Assembly (NCBI RefSeq): GCF_052072235.1
Contig: NZ_CM125436.1
Coordinates: forward strand, 5,698,001 to 5,762,000
Length of the DNA: 64,000 nt
DNA from: Brevibacillus_D fluminis_A
GTDB lineage: Bacteria > Bacillota > Bacilli > Brevibacillales > Brevibacillaceae
Direction of reading: 5' to 3'
Both the position numbers and the translations under genes were made by a program. The notes below the pieces were generated by a model that was not told the origin of the DNA, searched no databases, and worked only from the letters and a program-made list of their open reading frames with translations. This document shows positions 50,752 to 59,631 of the stretch, one piece after another. How positions within the stretch are numbered: position 1 is the stretch's first letter; each line of letters starts with the position of its first letter.

Positions 50752-52866
50752 ATGTTTCTTATACACGCACTCATCAAGTTGATCCTGACAGCCTGGTTCC
50801 GCCCCCGCCTGACTGGCTTGCACAAAATCGACTTTTCCAAGCCGTCGATCATCATCCCGAACCATGTCTCTCTGCTTGACGCCATCCTTCTCGCCTTTTC
50901 TCTCCCCAAACAGACAACCTTTGTCGCCAATACAGAGATCGCCAAGAAGTTTTCGTTCTTTCTCCGCTTCCGAAAACATCTGGCCGTCGATCCGCTCAAC
51001 CCATACTCGATTCGCCAAATGATCCGGGTGATCAAAAATGGCGAGTCGCTGGTCATTTTCCCGGAAGGCCGGATTACCACGACGGGCGGTCTGATGAAAA
51101 TGTACAGCGGCGTCGGATATTTGGCGCTGCGCACAGGTGCGACGGTATACCCGATCATCATCCAAGGACTGGAACGCTCGATTTTCTCGTATTTGAAAGG
51201 CAAGCTGCGCCTCTCCTGGTTTCCGCGCGTCACGTTGTCCGTCGGAACGCCCTTTGTTTTGCACAGGCAAGAAGAGCTTTCCATTCGCGAGCAAAAAGCT
51301 GCTGCCAGCGACAAAATCCTCACAACGATGCAGCATGAGCTTTTCTTGGCGCGAAACAAGGAACACGTCAATCTTTTCAACGAGATGCTGGAGGCTGCCC
51401 GCCTCAACGGACGCAAGACGCAGATCGCCAAAGATACCGCCAGCAGCATCACCTACCGGACGCTGATTATCGGCAGCCATCTGCTCGGAAACAAGTTGAA
51501 AAAGGCGCTGGACGGAAAGCAAACCGTCGGGGTGCTGCTGCCAAATGCCATCGGCCATGTCGTCACGCTGTTTTCCCTGTTCCGCAACGGAACGACACCA
51601 GCGATTCTGAACTTTTCACTCGGGATTCGCTCCTTGCTCGATTGCTGTGAAACAGCGGGCATCGATACGGTCCTGACGTCCCGCCAGTTCATCGAAAAAG
51701 GCAAACTTGAGCACTTGATTGAAGGTATGCGGGGACAAGTGACCTTTTTATACCTGGAAGACATCAAAAATTCTGCTACCGCAGCAGATAAACTCACCGC
51801 GCTCGTTCAGGTGGCAAGCGGGAAGAAGGCGGAAGCCGCTGTCAACGAGCTGATCTTGTTCACTTCCGGCAGCGAGAGCAAACCGAAGGGTGTCATCCTG
51901 ACACACGCCAACCTGTTTGCCAACATTCAGCAAGTTAGAAGCGTTATCGACCTGACGTCAAAGGATAACATTTTCAATGCGCTGCCGATGTTTCACAGCT
52001 TTGGTTTGACGGCGGGCACGCTGCTGCCAGTCATCGCCGGATTCCCTGTCTTTCTGTATCCGAGCCCGCTGCACTACAAAGTGATTTCAGAATTGTGTTA
52101 CGATCAGAATATCACCATGTTGTTTGGCACATCGACATTCCTGGCCGGCTACGGAAGATATGCACATCCGTATAACTTTTACTCATTGCGCTATGTTTTC
52201 GCTGGCGCTGAAAAACTGAAAGCCGATGTACGGCAGATGTGGATGGATAAGTTCGGTATCCGCATTTTTGAAGGCTATGGGGCAACCGAGACGTCTCCGA
52301 TCTTGTCGCTTAACACACCTTTGGCCAACAAGTCGGGAACCGTAGGCCGTCTCTTGCCGGGCATTGAAAGCAAGCTAGAAGCGGTGGAAGGAATCGCTAC
52401 AGGTGGCCAGCTGCTTGTAAAAGGAGCGAATGTGATGAAAGGGTATCTGATTCACGGCTCCGGATTCCAGCCTGCTCCGGAATGGTACAAAACGGGGGAT
52501 TTGGTGGAGATGGATGCGGATGGCTACCTCACGATCAAATCGAGGATCAAACGTTTTGCCAAAATCGGCGGCGAAATGGTCTCCCTCAATCTGGTGGAAG
52601 AGCTGGCGGCACAATGCTACGGTCACTCCGATTTTGCGGCGGTCACCGTCACCGATTCACGGAAAGGCGAAAGAGTGCTGCTCTATACCTCTGACGAAAC
52701 CGTCCGCCTTGAACAGCTGCGTGCCTTTTTGGCAGAGAAGCAATACTCTCCGCTGCTTCTGCCCGCGTCCGTCCAACGGATTGAAAAATTGCCGCTTTTG
52801 GGCAGTGGAAAAACCGACTATGTCACCTTGAAACAAATCGCCGAACAAGGAATGGTGAAATCATGA
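50752..52866 (+). CDS. aas: Acyltransferase plus acyl-ACP synthetase fusion (Aas-like)
   Basis: A 704-residue two-domain protein. The 1-acylglycerol-phosphate acyltransferase domain (1-200) has the catalytic H-x4-D at His38-Asp43 (NHVSLLD) and the FPEGRITTTG substrate motif. The AMP-binding ligase domain (about 220-700) has the P-loop TSGSESKPKG and 'EGYGATETSPILSL'. In E. coli such a fusion (Aas) re-acylates lysophosphatidylethanolamine using fatty acids. The ATG at 50752 follows GGAAAGG by 11 bases. It is coupled to the transporter gene through an ATGA overlap. Confidence 0.88.
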   Translation: MFLIHALIKLILTAWFRPRLTGLHKIDFSKPSIIIPNHVSLLDAILLAFSLPKQTTFVANTEIAKKFSFFLRFRKHLAVDPLNPYSIRQMIRVIKNGESLVIFPEGRITTTGGLMKMYSGVGYLALRTGATVYPIIIQGLERSIFSYLKGKLRLSWFPRVTLSVGTPFVLHRQEELSIREQKAAASDKILTTMQHELFLARNKEHVNLFNEMLEAARLNGRKTQIAKDTASSITYRTLIIGSHLLGNKLKKALDGKQTVGVLLPNAIGHVVTLFSLFRNGTTPAILNFSLGIRSLLDCCETAGIDTVLTSRQFIEKGKLEHLIEGMRGQVTFLYLEDIKNSATAADKLTALVQVASGKKAEAAVNELILFTSGSESKPKGVILTHANLFANIQQVRSVIDLTSKDNIFNALPMFHSFGLTAGTLLPVIAGFPVFLYPSPLHYKVISELCYDQNITMLFGTSTFLAGYGRYAHPYNFYSLRYVFAGAEKLKADVRQMWMDKFGIRIFEGYGATETSPILSLNTPLANKSGTVGRLLPGIESKLEAVEGIATGGQLLVKGANVMKGYLIHGSGFQPAPEWYKTGDLVEMDADGYLTIKSRIKRFAKIGGEMVSLNLVEELAAQCYGHSDFAAVTVTDSRKGERVLLYTSDETVRLEQLRAFLAEKQYSPLLLPASVQRIEKLPLLGSGKTDYVTLKQIAEQGMVKS

Positions 52867-54077
52867 AGGCACGTTTACAACCGCTGCAAGCCCTTTATTT
52901 TACCCAGTTTTTATCCGCCTTTGCCGATAACATGATCTTGTTTGTCATCAACAATTTGCTGACGGACAACGGTTTTTCACCCTCATCGCTTGCACTCGTA
53001 TCGATTTCATTCTTTTTGCCTTATCTTTTTTTGGCCCCGCTTGTCGGACCTTTTGCCGACAAACATCCGAAATCATTCGTCCTGATCATCGGGAATTTGA
53101 TCAAAGGGATCGGGGTTGTGGTGCTGCTGATCACCGATCACACACACATTTTGTTCTTGATGCTGGCTTACTTCACCGTGGGCGTAGGCGCGGTTGTGTA
53201 CTCACCGGCCAAATACGGCATCTTGCCTGAGCTGACGGACAATGAATCCGCCTTGTTCCAAGCCAATGCCCGCATTGAAGCCTATACGATCATCGCGATT
53301 TTGGCAGGGATCGGAGGCGGTGGAACCATCGCTTCCATGACATCGCCTACCTTATCATCATTGATTTGCCTGGCGCTGTATTGCGCGTCGTTGCTCATGA
53401 CCTTTTTCATTCCACGGATGCACGGAAATGAAGCGATCCGTTACGGCAAGGAAGCGCGGCGATTTTTTGCAGACGTAAACCTGTTGATGCGCAAACCGGA
53501 AACCAAGCTGTCGCTGATCGGTACCGGCTCATTCTGGATGTGCTCGGCAGTATTGCGGGTGGCGGCGCTTGCCTGGATTCCCGTCTCATTGGCCATTGAC
53601 CCGAAAAGCTTTGCCGTTTCGCTGATTTTTGCCACAACCTCGATCGGGATTGTCAACGGTGCGTTTCTCGCGCCCAAGCTGATTCCACTCAACCGTTTCA
53701 CCCGTTCCCTTTCGTATGGATTCGGCTTGTTTTTCCTGATCGTCTTGTTCCCGTGGTTCCATATCACGCCTGTCGCGATTTTGTTCCTGCTGATGATCGG
53801 TTTTACAGGCGGCGCGTTTATCGTACCGATGAACACCGTCCTGCAGGAAGAAGGCAAAGAAATGGTCGGTTCCGGGAAAACGATCGCCGTGCAAAATTTC
53901 ATCGAAAACTTGCTGATGGTTGTCGGCTCCGGCATTTATTACATCATCGTCTACCTTGGCGTCTCTGTTACGGGTGCGATCGTTGCGCAAGGCATCGTAC
54001 TCTTGCTGTTCCTGATTTACCTTCGCTTTTTCGTCAACATCCCTTCGCAGCGTCGTTATCATGTGGAGGGGAAATAG
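52863..54077 (+). CDS. lplT: LplT-like lysophospholipid transporter (MFS)
   Basis: A 404-residue MFS protein with 12 helices. 'LQALYFTQFLSAFADNMILFVIN' at the N-terminus and 'KYGILPELTD' near 118 match LplT, the flippase that moves lysophospholipids inward to Aas. Its ATG overlaps the end of the aas-like gene by 4 bases, as expected for a functional pair. A terminator follows at once. The gene symbol is assigned by this pairing and similarity. Confidence 0.85.
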   Translation: MKARLQPLQALYFTQFLSAFADNMILFVINNLLTDNGFSPSSLALVSISFFLPYLFLAPLVGPFADKHPKSFVLIIGNLIKGIGVVVLLITDHTHILFLMLAYFTVGVGAVVYSPAKYGILPELTDNESALFQANARIEAYTIIAILAGIGGGGTIASMTSPTLSSLICLALYCASLLMTFFIPRMHGNEAIRYGKEARRFFADVNLLMRKPETKLSLIGTGSFWMCSAVLRVAALAWIPVSLAIDPKSFAVSLIFATTSIGIVNGAFLAPKLIPLNRFTRSLSYGFGLFFLIVLFPWFHITPVAILFLLMIGFTGGAFIVPMNTVLQEEGKEMVGSGKTIAVQNFIENLLMVVGSGIYYIIVYLGVSVTGAIVAQGIVLLLFLIYLRFFVNIPSQRRYHVEGK

Positions 54078-54088
54078 TGAATGCATGC

Positions 54089-54142
54089 AAAAAAGGGGCT
54101 GTCTCAAAAGTCGTTTTTTCGACTTGGAGACGCCCCTTTTTC
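54089..54142. terminator. Strong intrinsic terminator
   Basis: AAAAGGGGC, GTCTC and AAGTCG pair with CGACTT, GAGAC and GCCCCTTTT. It lies between the convergent lplT-like and Rrf2 genes. Confidence 0.88.
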
Positions 54143-54179
54143 CTTGTTGGACGAAGCAAACCCCGCTCAATCAGCGGGT

Positions 54180-54617
54180 TTACGAACGAGTGGATTTATT
54201 TTCGATTATGGTGGTGACCAATTCCTCCAGCGTGACATCAGCCAATATCTGCTCCATCGCTGACTGTGCGCGCAGCAATATCAGCCGCAGCACCGCTTGA
54301 ATATTCGCCCCAACCAAACACTCCGGATTCGGCTCTTCATGAAAATGAAACAGTTGCCCTTCCTCCACCACTTCCACCGCACGATACACATCGAGCAGGG
54401 TAATAGCGGAAGCGTCCTTTACGAGATAAGCGCCTCCCGTGCCCGGACGTACATTCACCAAACCAGCTTTTTTCAATTGCCCTGTCAGTCTCCGGATAAT
54501 GACCGGATTGGTATTGACGCTGCCCGCAATCCATTCCGACGTGCAGGGGCCGCCCGCTGAAGTCGCAAGCAACGACAAAATGTGCACACCTACGGTAAAA
54601 CGGCTACTGATTTTCAT
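54180..54617 (-). CDS. Rrf2-family transcriptional regulator (YwnA-like)
   Basis: A 145-residue winged-helix regulator. The N-terminal DNA-binding domain starts MKISSRFTVGVHILSLL. It has only two Cys (in GGPCTS and NPECLVG) and lacks the CysX-rich cluster of IscR/NsrR, so it is of the YwnA type, not a clear Fe-S sensor. The ATG at 54617 has GAAGGG at good distance; an ATG at 54626 is also possible. It has its own promoter just upstream and may be autoregulated. Confidence 0.87.
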   Translation of the reverse strand: MKISSRFTVGVHILSLLATSAGGPCTSEWIAGSVNTNPVIIRRLTGQLKKAGLVNVRPGTGGAYLVKDASAITLLDVYRAVEVVEEGQLFHFHEEPNPECLVGANIQAVLRLILLRAQSAMEQILADVTLEELVTTIIENKSTRS

Positions 54618-54641
54618 ACGCTTCATCCCTTCGATGCAACC

Positions 54642-54671
54642 ATTATAGTTACAGCGCGGTCACAAAGTCAA
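54642..54671 (-). promoter_or_regulatory. Promoter of the Rrf2 gene
   Basis: On the minus strand TTGACT (54666-54671), 18-bp spacer, TATAAT (54642-54647). Confidence 0.7.
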
Positions 54672-54701
54672 GGTACACGCTGTTTCCAGACGATTGTACG
54701 T

Positions 54702-54737
54702 AAAAAAGAGGCAAGACACTCGCTTGTGCCCTGCCTC
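54702..54737 (-). terminator. Intrinsic terminator of the oxidase operon
   Basis: GAGGCA and GACAC pair with GTG and TGCCTC; the minus strand then reads TTTTTT. Confidence 0.8.
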
Positions 54738-54758
54738 GATCGATGAATTTGCCTTCTT

Positions 54759-55079
54759 TTACTTCAAGTTGTTGAACGCCATAATCCAGATCGAACCCGC
54801 GATGATCGTAAATACGATCACAAGCCCCAGGATCAGCGTTTGCACATTGTAGCGCGGTTTTTCACCTTCGCGAACATGCATGAAGAAGAACAACTGGATA
54901 ACGAATTGCAGAACCGCCATGACCATGATCGTGATCACGGTAGCCGTTTTGTCGAGCATTTGGTTCATGACCAGCACCAGCGGGATAATCGTCAGCACGA
55001 TCGAGAGAACAAACCCGATTACATACGACTTGAGCGACCCGTGATTGTGGTGATCTCCATGGTTTTCATGTTGCGTCAT
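54759..55079 (-). CDS. qoxD: Cytochrome aa3/bo3-type quinol oxidase subunit IV
   Basis: A 106-residue protein with three membrane helices, of the CyoD/QoxD family ('LLVMNQML', 'VLQFVIQLFFFMHVREGEKPRYN'). Its N-terminus HENHGDHHNHG is His-rich, unusual for the subunit. It starts one base after the subunit III stop. It stabilises the oxidase, which passes electrons from menaquinol to oxygen and pumps protons. Confidence 0.9.
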   Translation of the reverse strand: MTQHENHGDHHNHGSLKSYVIGFVLSIVLTIIPLVLVMNQMLDKTATVITIMVMAVLQFVIQLFFFMHVREGEKPRYNVQTLILGLVIVFTIIAGSIWIMAFNNLK

Positions 55080-55080
55080 C

Positions 55081-55701
55081 CTACATCACCCCCATCAAGT
55101 AGACGACGGTGAAGAGGAAAATCCACACGACGTCGAGGAAGTGCCAGTACAAGCTCAAGTTGGTCACTTTGCGGCGTGTAACCGGCGTGATACCGCGGCG
55201 GCCGAGCTGAATCATCAGCGCCACCATCCAGAACAAACCGACCGACACGTGAAGACCGTGCGTACCAACAAGCGTAAAGAACGCGGACAAGAAGCCGCTG
55301 GTCGCGATGGTTGCACCCTCGTGCACCATGTTGACGAACTCTGTTACCTCCAAACCGACGAAGGACAAGCCCAACACCGCTGTGACAACCAGCCAGCCGA
55401 TCAGCTGTTTCACATTTCCTTTGTTCATTGCCAGCACAGCCAAACCGCTGGTGAAGCTGCTCGTCAACAGGATAAAGGTTTCGGCGATAACACCCGGCAA
55501 TTCAAACAGTTCCTTGCCGGTCGGTCCACCTGCGTAGTTGTGCATCAGCACCGCATAGGTGGCAAACAAGCTGCCGAACAGAATGCAGTCGGTTACGACA
55601 AAGATCCAAAAACCAAGTACCTTAAGCTGTTCATGATCCTCATGGCCATGGTCGTGGTCGTGCCCGTGACCATGGTCATGATGTTTTGCCACTTGTTGCA
55701 T
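55081..55701 (-). CDS. qoxC: Quinol oxidase subunit III
   Basis: A 206-residue protein with five helices of the CyoC/QoxC family ('FWIFVVTDCILFGSLFATY', 'VGTHGLHVSVGL', 'SLYWHFLDVVWIFLF'). The N-terminal 25 residues are extremely His/Asp-rich (HGHGHDHDHGHEDHE). Its ATG shares one base with the TAA of the subunit I gene (TAATG), giving translational coupling. Confidence 0.93.
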   Translation of the reverse strand: MQQVAKHHDHGHGHDHDHGHEDHEQLKVLGFWIFVVTDCILFGSLFATYAVLMHNYAGGPTGKELFELPGVIAETFILLTSSFTSGLAVLAMNKGNVKQLIGWLVVTAVLGLSFVGLEVTEFVNMVHEGATIATSGFLSAFFTLVGTHGLHVSVGLFWMVALMIQLGRRGITPVTRRKVTNLSLYWHFLDVVWIFLFTVVYLMGVM

Positions 55702-57671
55702 TATATAACCCTCCCCAGTGAAGCTTCCGTGCTCCGCACTTCATCCACCGGTACGTAATAATCCGTATCGTATTGGAAGGAACGCGCCCACATCGACAGG
55801 GCCACGCCGATAAATCCAATCACGGCCATCCATACCCAACCAAACGTAAAGCCAAATCCGACCAGGAAGAAGAAGCAAGACATGATAAACGGAATTCCCG
55901 AGTTTTTCGGCATATGGATTGGTTCCAGATGCACAGGTTTTTTCTTGTACGTACCATTTGCCATCTCTTGTTTCGTCAGCCACCAATCATCGGCATCCTT
56001 CACTTCAGGAACGACGGCAAAGTTGTAAAACGGTGCTGGAGAAGGAATCGACCATTCCAGCGTGCGACCATTCCATGGGTCGCCTGTTGTATCGCGCTCG
56101 CCATGTTTGATGCTGTACGCGATCTGCCATACCTGGAAGATAAAGCCCGCACCCATCAAGAATGCGCCGACTGTGGAGATCAGGTTGAGGTCAGCCCAAC
56201 CGCGGTCCCAGCCGTACGTATAGTAACGACGAGTCATACCCATGAAGCCAAGTGCGTATTGCGGCATGAAGCACACATAGAAACCGATATTCCAGAACCA
56301 GAAGCCCCATTGACCCAATTTCTCATCCAGCTTGAAGCCGAACAGTTTTGGCCACCAGTAGTAAATACCGGCCAGGTAACCGAACACAACCCCACCGATC
56401 AAAACTTGGTGGAAGTGGGCAATCAGGAAGTAGCTGTTGTGGTACTGATAGTCTGCCGGAGCAACCGCCAGCATGACACCCGTCGCTCCCCCTACGAGGA
56501 AGCAAGGGATGAAGGCAATCGTCCACAGCATTGGCTGTTTAAAGGATATGCGTCCACGGAACATCGTAAACAGCCAGTTGAAGATTTTCACCCCGGTCGG
56601 GATTGCAATCAGCATCGTCGAGATCGCAAAGAATACGATAACGCTCGCGTCTGTACCCATCGTGAAGAAGTGGTGGGCCCAGGTAAAGAAGGAGAAAATG
56701 GCGATACCCATCAGGGCGAAGACCATTGATTTGTAACCGAAAATCGTTTTCTTCGAGAACGTAGCCACGACTTCAGAGAAAATACCGAAGGCTGGCACAA
56801 CGACGATATATACTTCCGGGTGACCCCACATCCAGATCAGGTTGAGGTACATCATCGGATTTCCTCCGCCGCCCATTGTAAAGAAGTGAGCGCCGGCAAA
56901 ACGGTCGAGGAACAGCAAAGCCAACGTCACAGTCAAAATCGGGAAAGCGAAGATGATCATGACGCAGCTGGACAAAACAGACCAGCTAAACAATGGCATT
57001 TTCATCAATTTCATGCCAGGGGCACGCATTTTCAGAATGGTTACGATGAAGTTGATCCCCGTAGCCAAACTACCGATACCGGAAATCTGAATCCCCCAGA
57101 TCCAGAAGTTTTGACCCGGTCCCGGACTGAAATCATTTTCTGACAGCGGCGGATACGACAACCAGCCGGCATCCGGGGAGCCCCCGATAACGAACGACAG
57201 GTTGAACAGCATTGCGCCAAGCATAAACATCCAGAAGCTGACAGCATTCAAAAACGGATACGCAACGTCGCGCGCACCGAGTTGAAGCGGAACGACCATA
57301 TTGAACAAGGCAAACATCATCGGCATCGCCATGAACAAGATCATGATCGTTCCGTGTGTGGTGAAAATTGCGTTATAGTGCTCGGAATGCAGAAATTCTA
57401 CATTCGGGAATGCCAACTGCGCACGCATCAGCAGGGCGTCAACCCCACCGCGGAACAGCATCAAAAGCGAGGCGATCAAGTACATGATCCCGATCCGCTT
57501 ATGGTCAACGGTAGTCAGCCATTCGCGCCACAGCCAACCCCATTTTTTAAACTTGGTGAGAACGAAAACGATTGCTACCACAGTGAGACCGATGGAAACA
57601 TCCGCACCGTAGATCAGTGGATCGCCTGTTACAAAGAACGTCGAGGCAAACTCTTTAATATTCTCCCACAC
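55701..57671 (-). CDS. qoxB: Quinol oxidase subunit I (haem-copper catalytic subunit)
   Basis: A 656-residue subunit with about 14 to 15 helices. It binds both haems and CuB: 'MWGHPEVYIVVVPAFG' carries the CuB His and cross-linked Tyr, and 'FFTWAHHFFTMG' the His pair. 'FTTHGTIMILFMAMP' has the low-spin haem ligand. GTG start with GAGGAGG upstream. The extra helices match QoxB/CyoB. The partner subunit II lacks the CuA ligands, so the substrate is menaquinol, not cytochrome c. Confidence 0.95.
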   Translation of the reverse strand: MWENIKEFASTFFVTGDPLIYGADVSIGLTVVAIVFVLTKFKKWGWLWREWLTTVDHKRIGIMYLIASLLMLFRGGVDALLMRAQLAFPNVEFLHSEHYNAIFTTHGTIMILFMAMPMMFALFNMVVPLQLGARDVAYPFLNAVSFWMFMLGAMLFNLSFVIGGSPDAGWLSYPPLSENDFSPGPGQNFWIWGIQISGIGSLATGINFIVTILKMRAPGMKLMKMPLFSWSVLSSCVMIIFAFPILTVTLALLFLDRFAGAHFFTMGGGGNPMMYLNLIWMWGHPEVYIVVVPAFGIFSEVVATFSKKTIFGYKSMVFALMGIAIFSFFTWAHHFFTMGTDASVIVFFAISTMLIAIPTGVKIFNWLFTMFRGRISFKQPMLWTIAFIPCFLVGGATGVMLAVAPADYQYHNSYFLIAHFHQVLIGGVVFGYLAGIYYWWPKLFGFKLDEKLGQWGFWFWNIGFYVCFMPQYALGFMGMTRRYYTYGWDRGWADLNLISTVGAFLMGAGFIFQVWQIAYSIKHGERDTTGDPWNGRTLEWSIPSPAPFYNFAVVPEVKDADDWWLTKQEMANGTYKKKPVHLEPIHMPKNSGIPFIMSCFFFLVGFGFTFGWVWMAVIGFIGVALSMWARSFQYDTDYYVPVDEVRSTEASLGRVI

Positions 57672-57692
57672 TTGGTATTCCTCCTCCCCTTA

Positions 57693-58694
57693 CTACTTAC
57701 TCATGTCCATACCAGGCATCTGACTCATATCCATACCAGGCATCTGACTCATATCCATGCCGGGCATTTGATGGGCTTCACTTGCACTGCCTTCAGCTTT
57801 TTGATCGCCTGCAGACTGCTCTTGACTCATATGGCCATCATGACCATGGCTATATTTCATCACGATTTCTTCAAACAGACCTTTCGGGAAAGCAGAATAT
57901 GTCTTCACATCAGACAAGCCAGGCTTTCTGAGCTGTTCATAATCTTGCTTGGTCATAACAGGATTGTTGGAGCTTTTCGCTTCCTTCACCCATTGATCGA
58001 ATTCTGCTTGCGGCTTGGCAATTACCTTGAACTGCATATGGGCAAAATCTTTACCGGTAAAGTTGGCGCCCAATCCTTCATACTCGCCTGGTTTGTCAGC
58101 TTGCAAGTACATTTTGGTTGCCATACCGGACATCGCATAAATTTGACCGCCCAGCTCCGGTACCCAGAACGAGTTCATCGGGCCATCTGCGGACAAACGA
58201 AATTGAACAGGAACGCCAGCCGGAATTTCCAAATAGTTGACAGTTGCAATGTTTTGTTCAGGGTAAGTGAACATCCACTTCCAATCCAACGAAGTAACCT
58301 GAATCGTGATCGGTTTCACTTCCTTATTTGGCGACTCGACCAAAGCGTACGTGTCGCGAGCTGTAAAGTAACCCAAAATCGCAATAACGACGACCGGAAT
58401 GCTCCACCAGATTACCTCGAGCGCTGTATTATGCGCCCATTGAGGTTTGTATGGGGCCTTGTTGTCCTTTGTATCGCGGTATCGATAAATGATAAAAGCC
58501 GTGATGACAAATACCGGAATGATGATGATTGCGCACAAGATCGTTGAAATGACGATCAGATTGTACTGTGTCTCGGCTACCGGTCCTTTCGGATTCAGGA
58601 CAACATACTCACTTCCGCACCCCGACAACAGGACGCTTGCCAGCACTGCCAAGACCCAAAAAGAGATTTGTCTCAGCATTTTTCTTCCACTCAT
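57693..58694 (-). CDS. qoxA: Quinol oxidase subunit II with Met-rich C-terminal repeats
   Basis: A 333-residue lipoprotein-type subunit. Lipobox LLSGC at about 22-26. Two helices (about 40-65, 82-108) precede an external cupredoxin fold. The CuA ligands of cytochrome c oxidases are missing ('FWVPELGGQIYAMSGM' in place of the Cys pair), and 'VVLNPKGPVAETQ' is typical of QoxA, so it is a quinol oxidase. The last 55 residues are unusual: HGHDGHMSQ followed by three copies of the octapeptide MPGMDMSQ, which could bind copper. First gene of qoxABCD. AGGAGGG precedes the ATG. Confidence 0.92.
   Translation of the reverse strand: MSGRKMLRQISFWVLAVLASVLLSGCGSEYVVLNPKGPVAETQYNLIVISTILCAIIIIPVFVITAFIIYRYRDTKDNKAPYKPQWAHNTALEVIWWSIPVVVIAILGYFTARDTYALVESPNKEVKPITIQVTSLDWKWMFTYPEQNIATVNYLEIPAGVPVQFRLSADGPMNSFWVPELGGQIYAMSGMATKMYLQADKPGEYEGLGANFTGKDFAHMQFKVIAKPQAEFDQWVKEAKSSNNPVMTKQDYEQLRKPGLSDVKTYSAFPKGLFEEIVMKYSHGHDGHMSQEQSAGDQKAEGSASEAHQMPGMDMSQMPGMDMSQMPGMDMSK
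57699..57770 (-). repeat. Three 24-bp tandem repeats in the qoxA 3' end
   Basis: Three in-frame copies encode M-P-G-M-D-M-S-Q/K. The last codon position varies slightly, which marks an old rather than very recent duplication. Confidence 0.85.
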
Positions 58695-59003
58695 TCTCCT
58701 AGTCCCTCCTCTTTCCCAACAACTGCAAAAGCATTACAAGCCGTGGCGTAATTTCAATATAGATAAACACGAGTTACTACCGCCTCTACATGGTATCAGA
58801 GCCGTAGTTTTTTTGAACCGCTTTTTTGCTACGTTCATTATTTCGTAGCTTTTTTGTTACAAAGTGTTCACGAGTCGGTCACGAGTTGATCATAATATTG
58901 TTACGAATCTCCTCCGATGAACAATCGAATCCATTACTGGTTTCAATACCCAACTATTTTTAAAGGACTTTCCGTTCACATCCAGATCGATTTGCCTGCA
59001 AAA

Positions 59004-59037
59004 CAAAAAACCCGGCATGCGTGCGTGCATGCCAGGT
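59004..59037 (-). terminator. Second intrinsic terminator after the small membrane protein gene
   Basis: On the minus strand CCTGGCATGC pairs with GCATGCCGGG, followed by TTTTTTG. Confidence 0.75.
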
Positions 59038-59066
59038 CGATTCGTCACAAAGCGTTCCTTCCATAT

Positions 59067-59108
59067 AAAAAGAGCCTCCCATTTTTGGCTGCGCAGCGGG
59101 AGGCTCTA
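59067..59108 (-). terminator. First intrinsic terminator after the small membrane protein gene
   Basis: AGAGCCTCCC pairs with GGGAGGCTCT, followed on the minus strand by TTTTTATA. Confidence 0.85.
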
Positions 59109-59131
59109 TCGTATGTTTTTCATGCTGTTCC

Positions 59132-59347
59132 CTACACTTCTTTGTGTTTGAGTGTCATCAAACGGAATACTGTGCTTAAGATGAAGATATTCATGCCTGC
59201 GATCAAGAAGCCGATCGACACCATCAATGGAAAGTTGCTCGATCTGAAATCGCTTACACTGAAAGCCATTAACAAAGCACCGATGATTCCTACTGTCCAA
59301 GCCATCCATTTCAACATGTCTGCTGCTTTTCTTTCGTTATTCATCAT
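59132..59347 (-). CDS. Small two-helix membrane protein A (71 aa)
   Basis: I do not recognise a named family. It has a charged N-terminus (MMNNERKAADML), helix 1 (about 15-31), a conserved SDF-SSN segment, and helix 2 (about 40-60), with a charged end. It is clearly paralogous to the protein at 59632: both share 'SDF-SSN-P-MVSIGFLIAG-NIF-LST-F'. The genes are separated by 284 bp, each with its own terminator. It lies next to the quinol oxidase operon. Confidence 0.8.
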   Translation of the reverse strand: MMNNERKAADMLKWMAWTVGIIGALLMAFSVSDFRSSNFPLMVSIGFLIAGMNIFILSTVFRLMTLKHKEV

Positions 59348-59406
59348 GCAAGACCCCTTGTCCGCTTAAATTTTCGTTTTTTTCTTATGAACACATTGTA
59401 ACACAA

Positions 59407-59425
59407 TTTTCACTTGTTGTTCAAT
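59407..59425 (-). promoter_or_regulatory. Upstream element shared by the two small-protein genes (copy A)
   Basis: Minus strand ATTGAACAACAAGTGAAAAT. A promoter-like TTGAAC then TACAAT 18 bp on lies here. A close copy lies before gene B. Confidence 0.5.
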
Positions 59426-59562
59426 TTTTATTCAAATTTTTATTATAAATTTGTCATAATTTCTTTCGACATCCTATTGGCTGCGCTGTTGTTACTTTTT
59501 ACCTTTGTGTCACATTTGTGAAAGGGTCGTTCGTTTTGTCACTTTGTGATTACTGTACAAAA

Positions 59563-59592
59563 TAAAAAAGCCCGCCTATATTTTGGCAGACT
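59563..59592 (-). terminator. Intrinsic terminator of small membrane protein B
   Basis: On the minus strand GTCTGCC pairs (with G-U pairs) to GGCGGGC, followed by TTTTTTATT. Confidence 0.65.
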
Positions 59593-59631
59593 TCCCATAC
59601 GTTGCGTGGAACACTTGTGAAGGATCAATGT

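Larger units (their letters stand above)
58695..59131. other. Intergenic region upstream of qoxA
   Basis: About 440 bp with no gene. It must hold the qox promoter on the minus strand; I cannot fix it. GCTACG (58828-58833) and CGTAGC (58844-58849) form a hairpin in the likely qox leader, flanked by runs of T on the plus strand. The right part carries two terminators of the small-protein gene. Confidence 0.7.

Noticed and set aside
54089..54142. Insertion-sequence end at GGGGCTGTCTC
   Set aside because: The sequence resembles some IS ends but forms a complete terminator hairpin between convergent genes and has no transposase next to it.
57282..58547. Antisense open frame of 421 codons across qoxA/qoxB
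   Set aside because: It crosses two real genes and is rich in His/Arg from reversed membrane-protein codons.
57693..58694. CuA-type cytochrome c oxidase subunit II
   Set aside because: The Cys-x3-Cys and other CuA ligands are missing and the N-terminal sequence is typical of QoxA.
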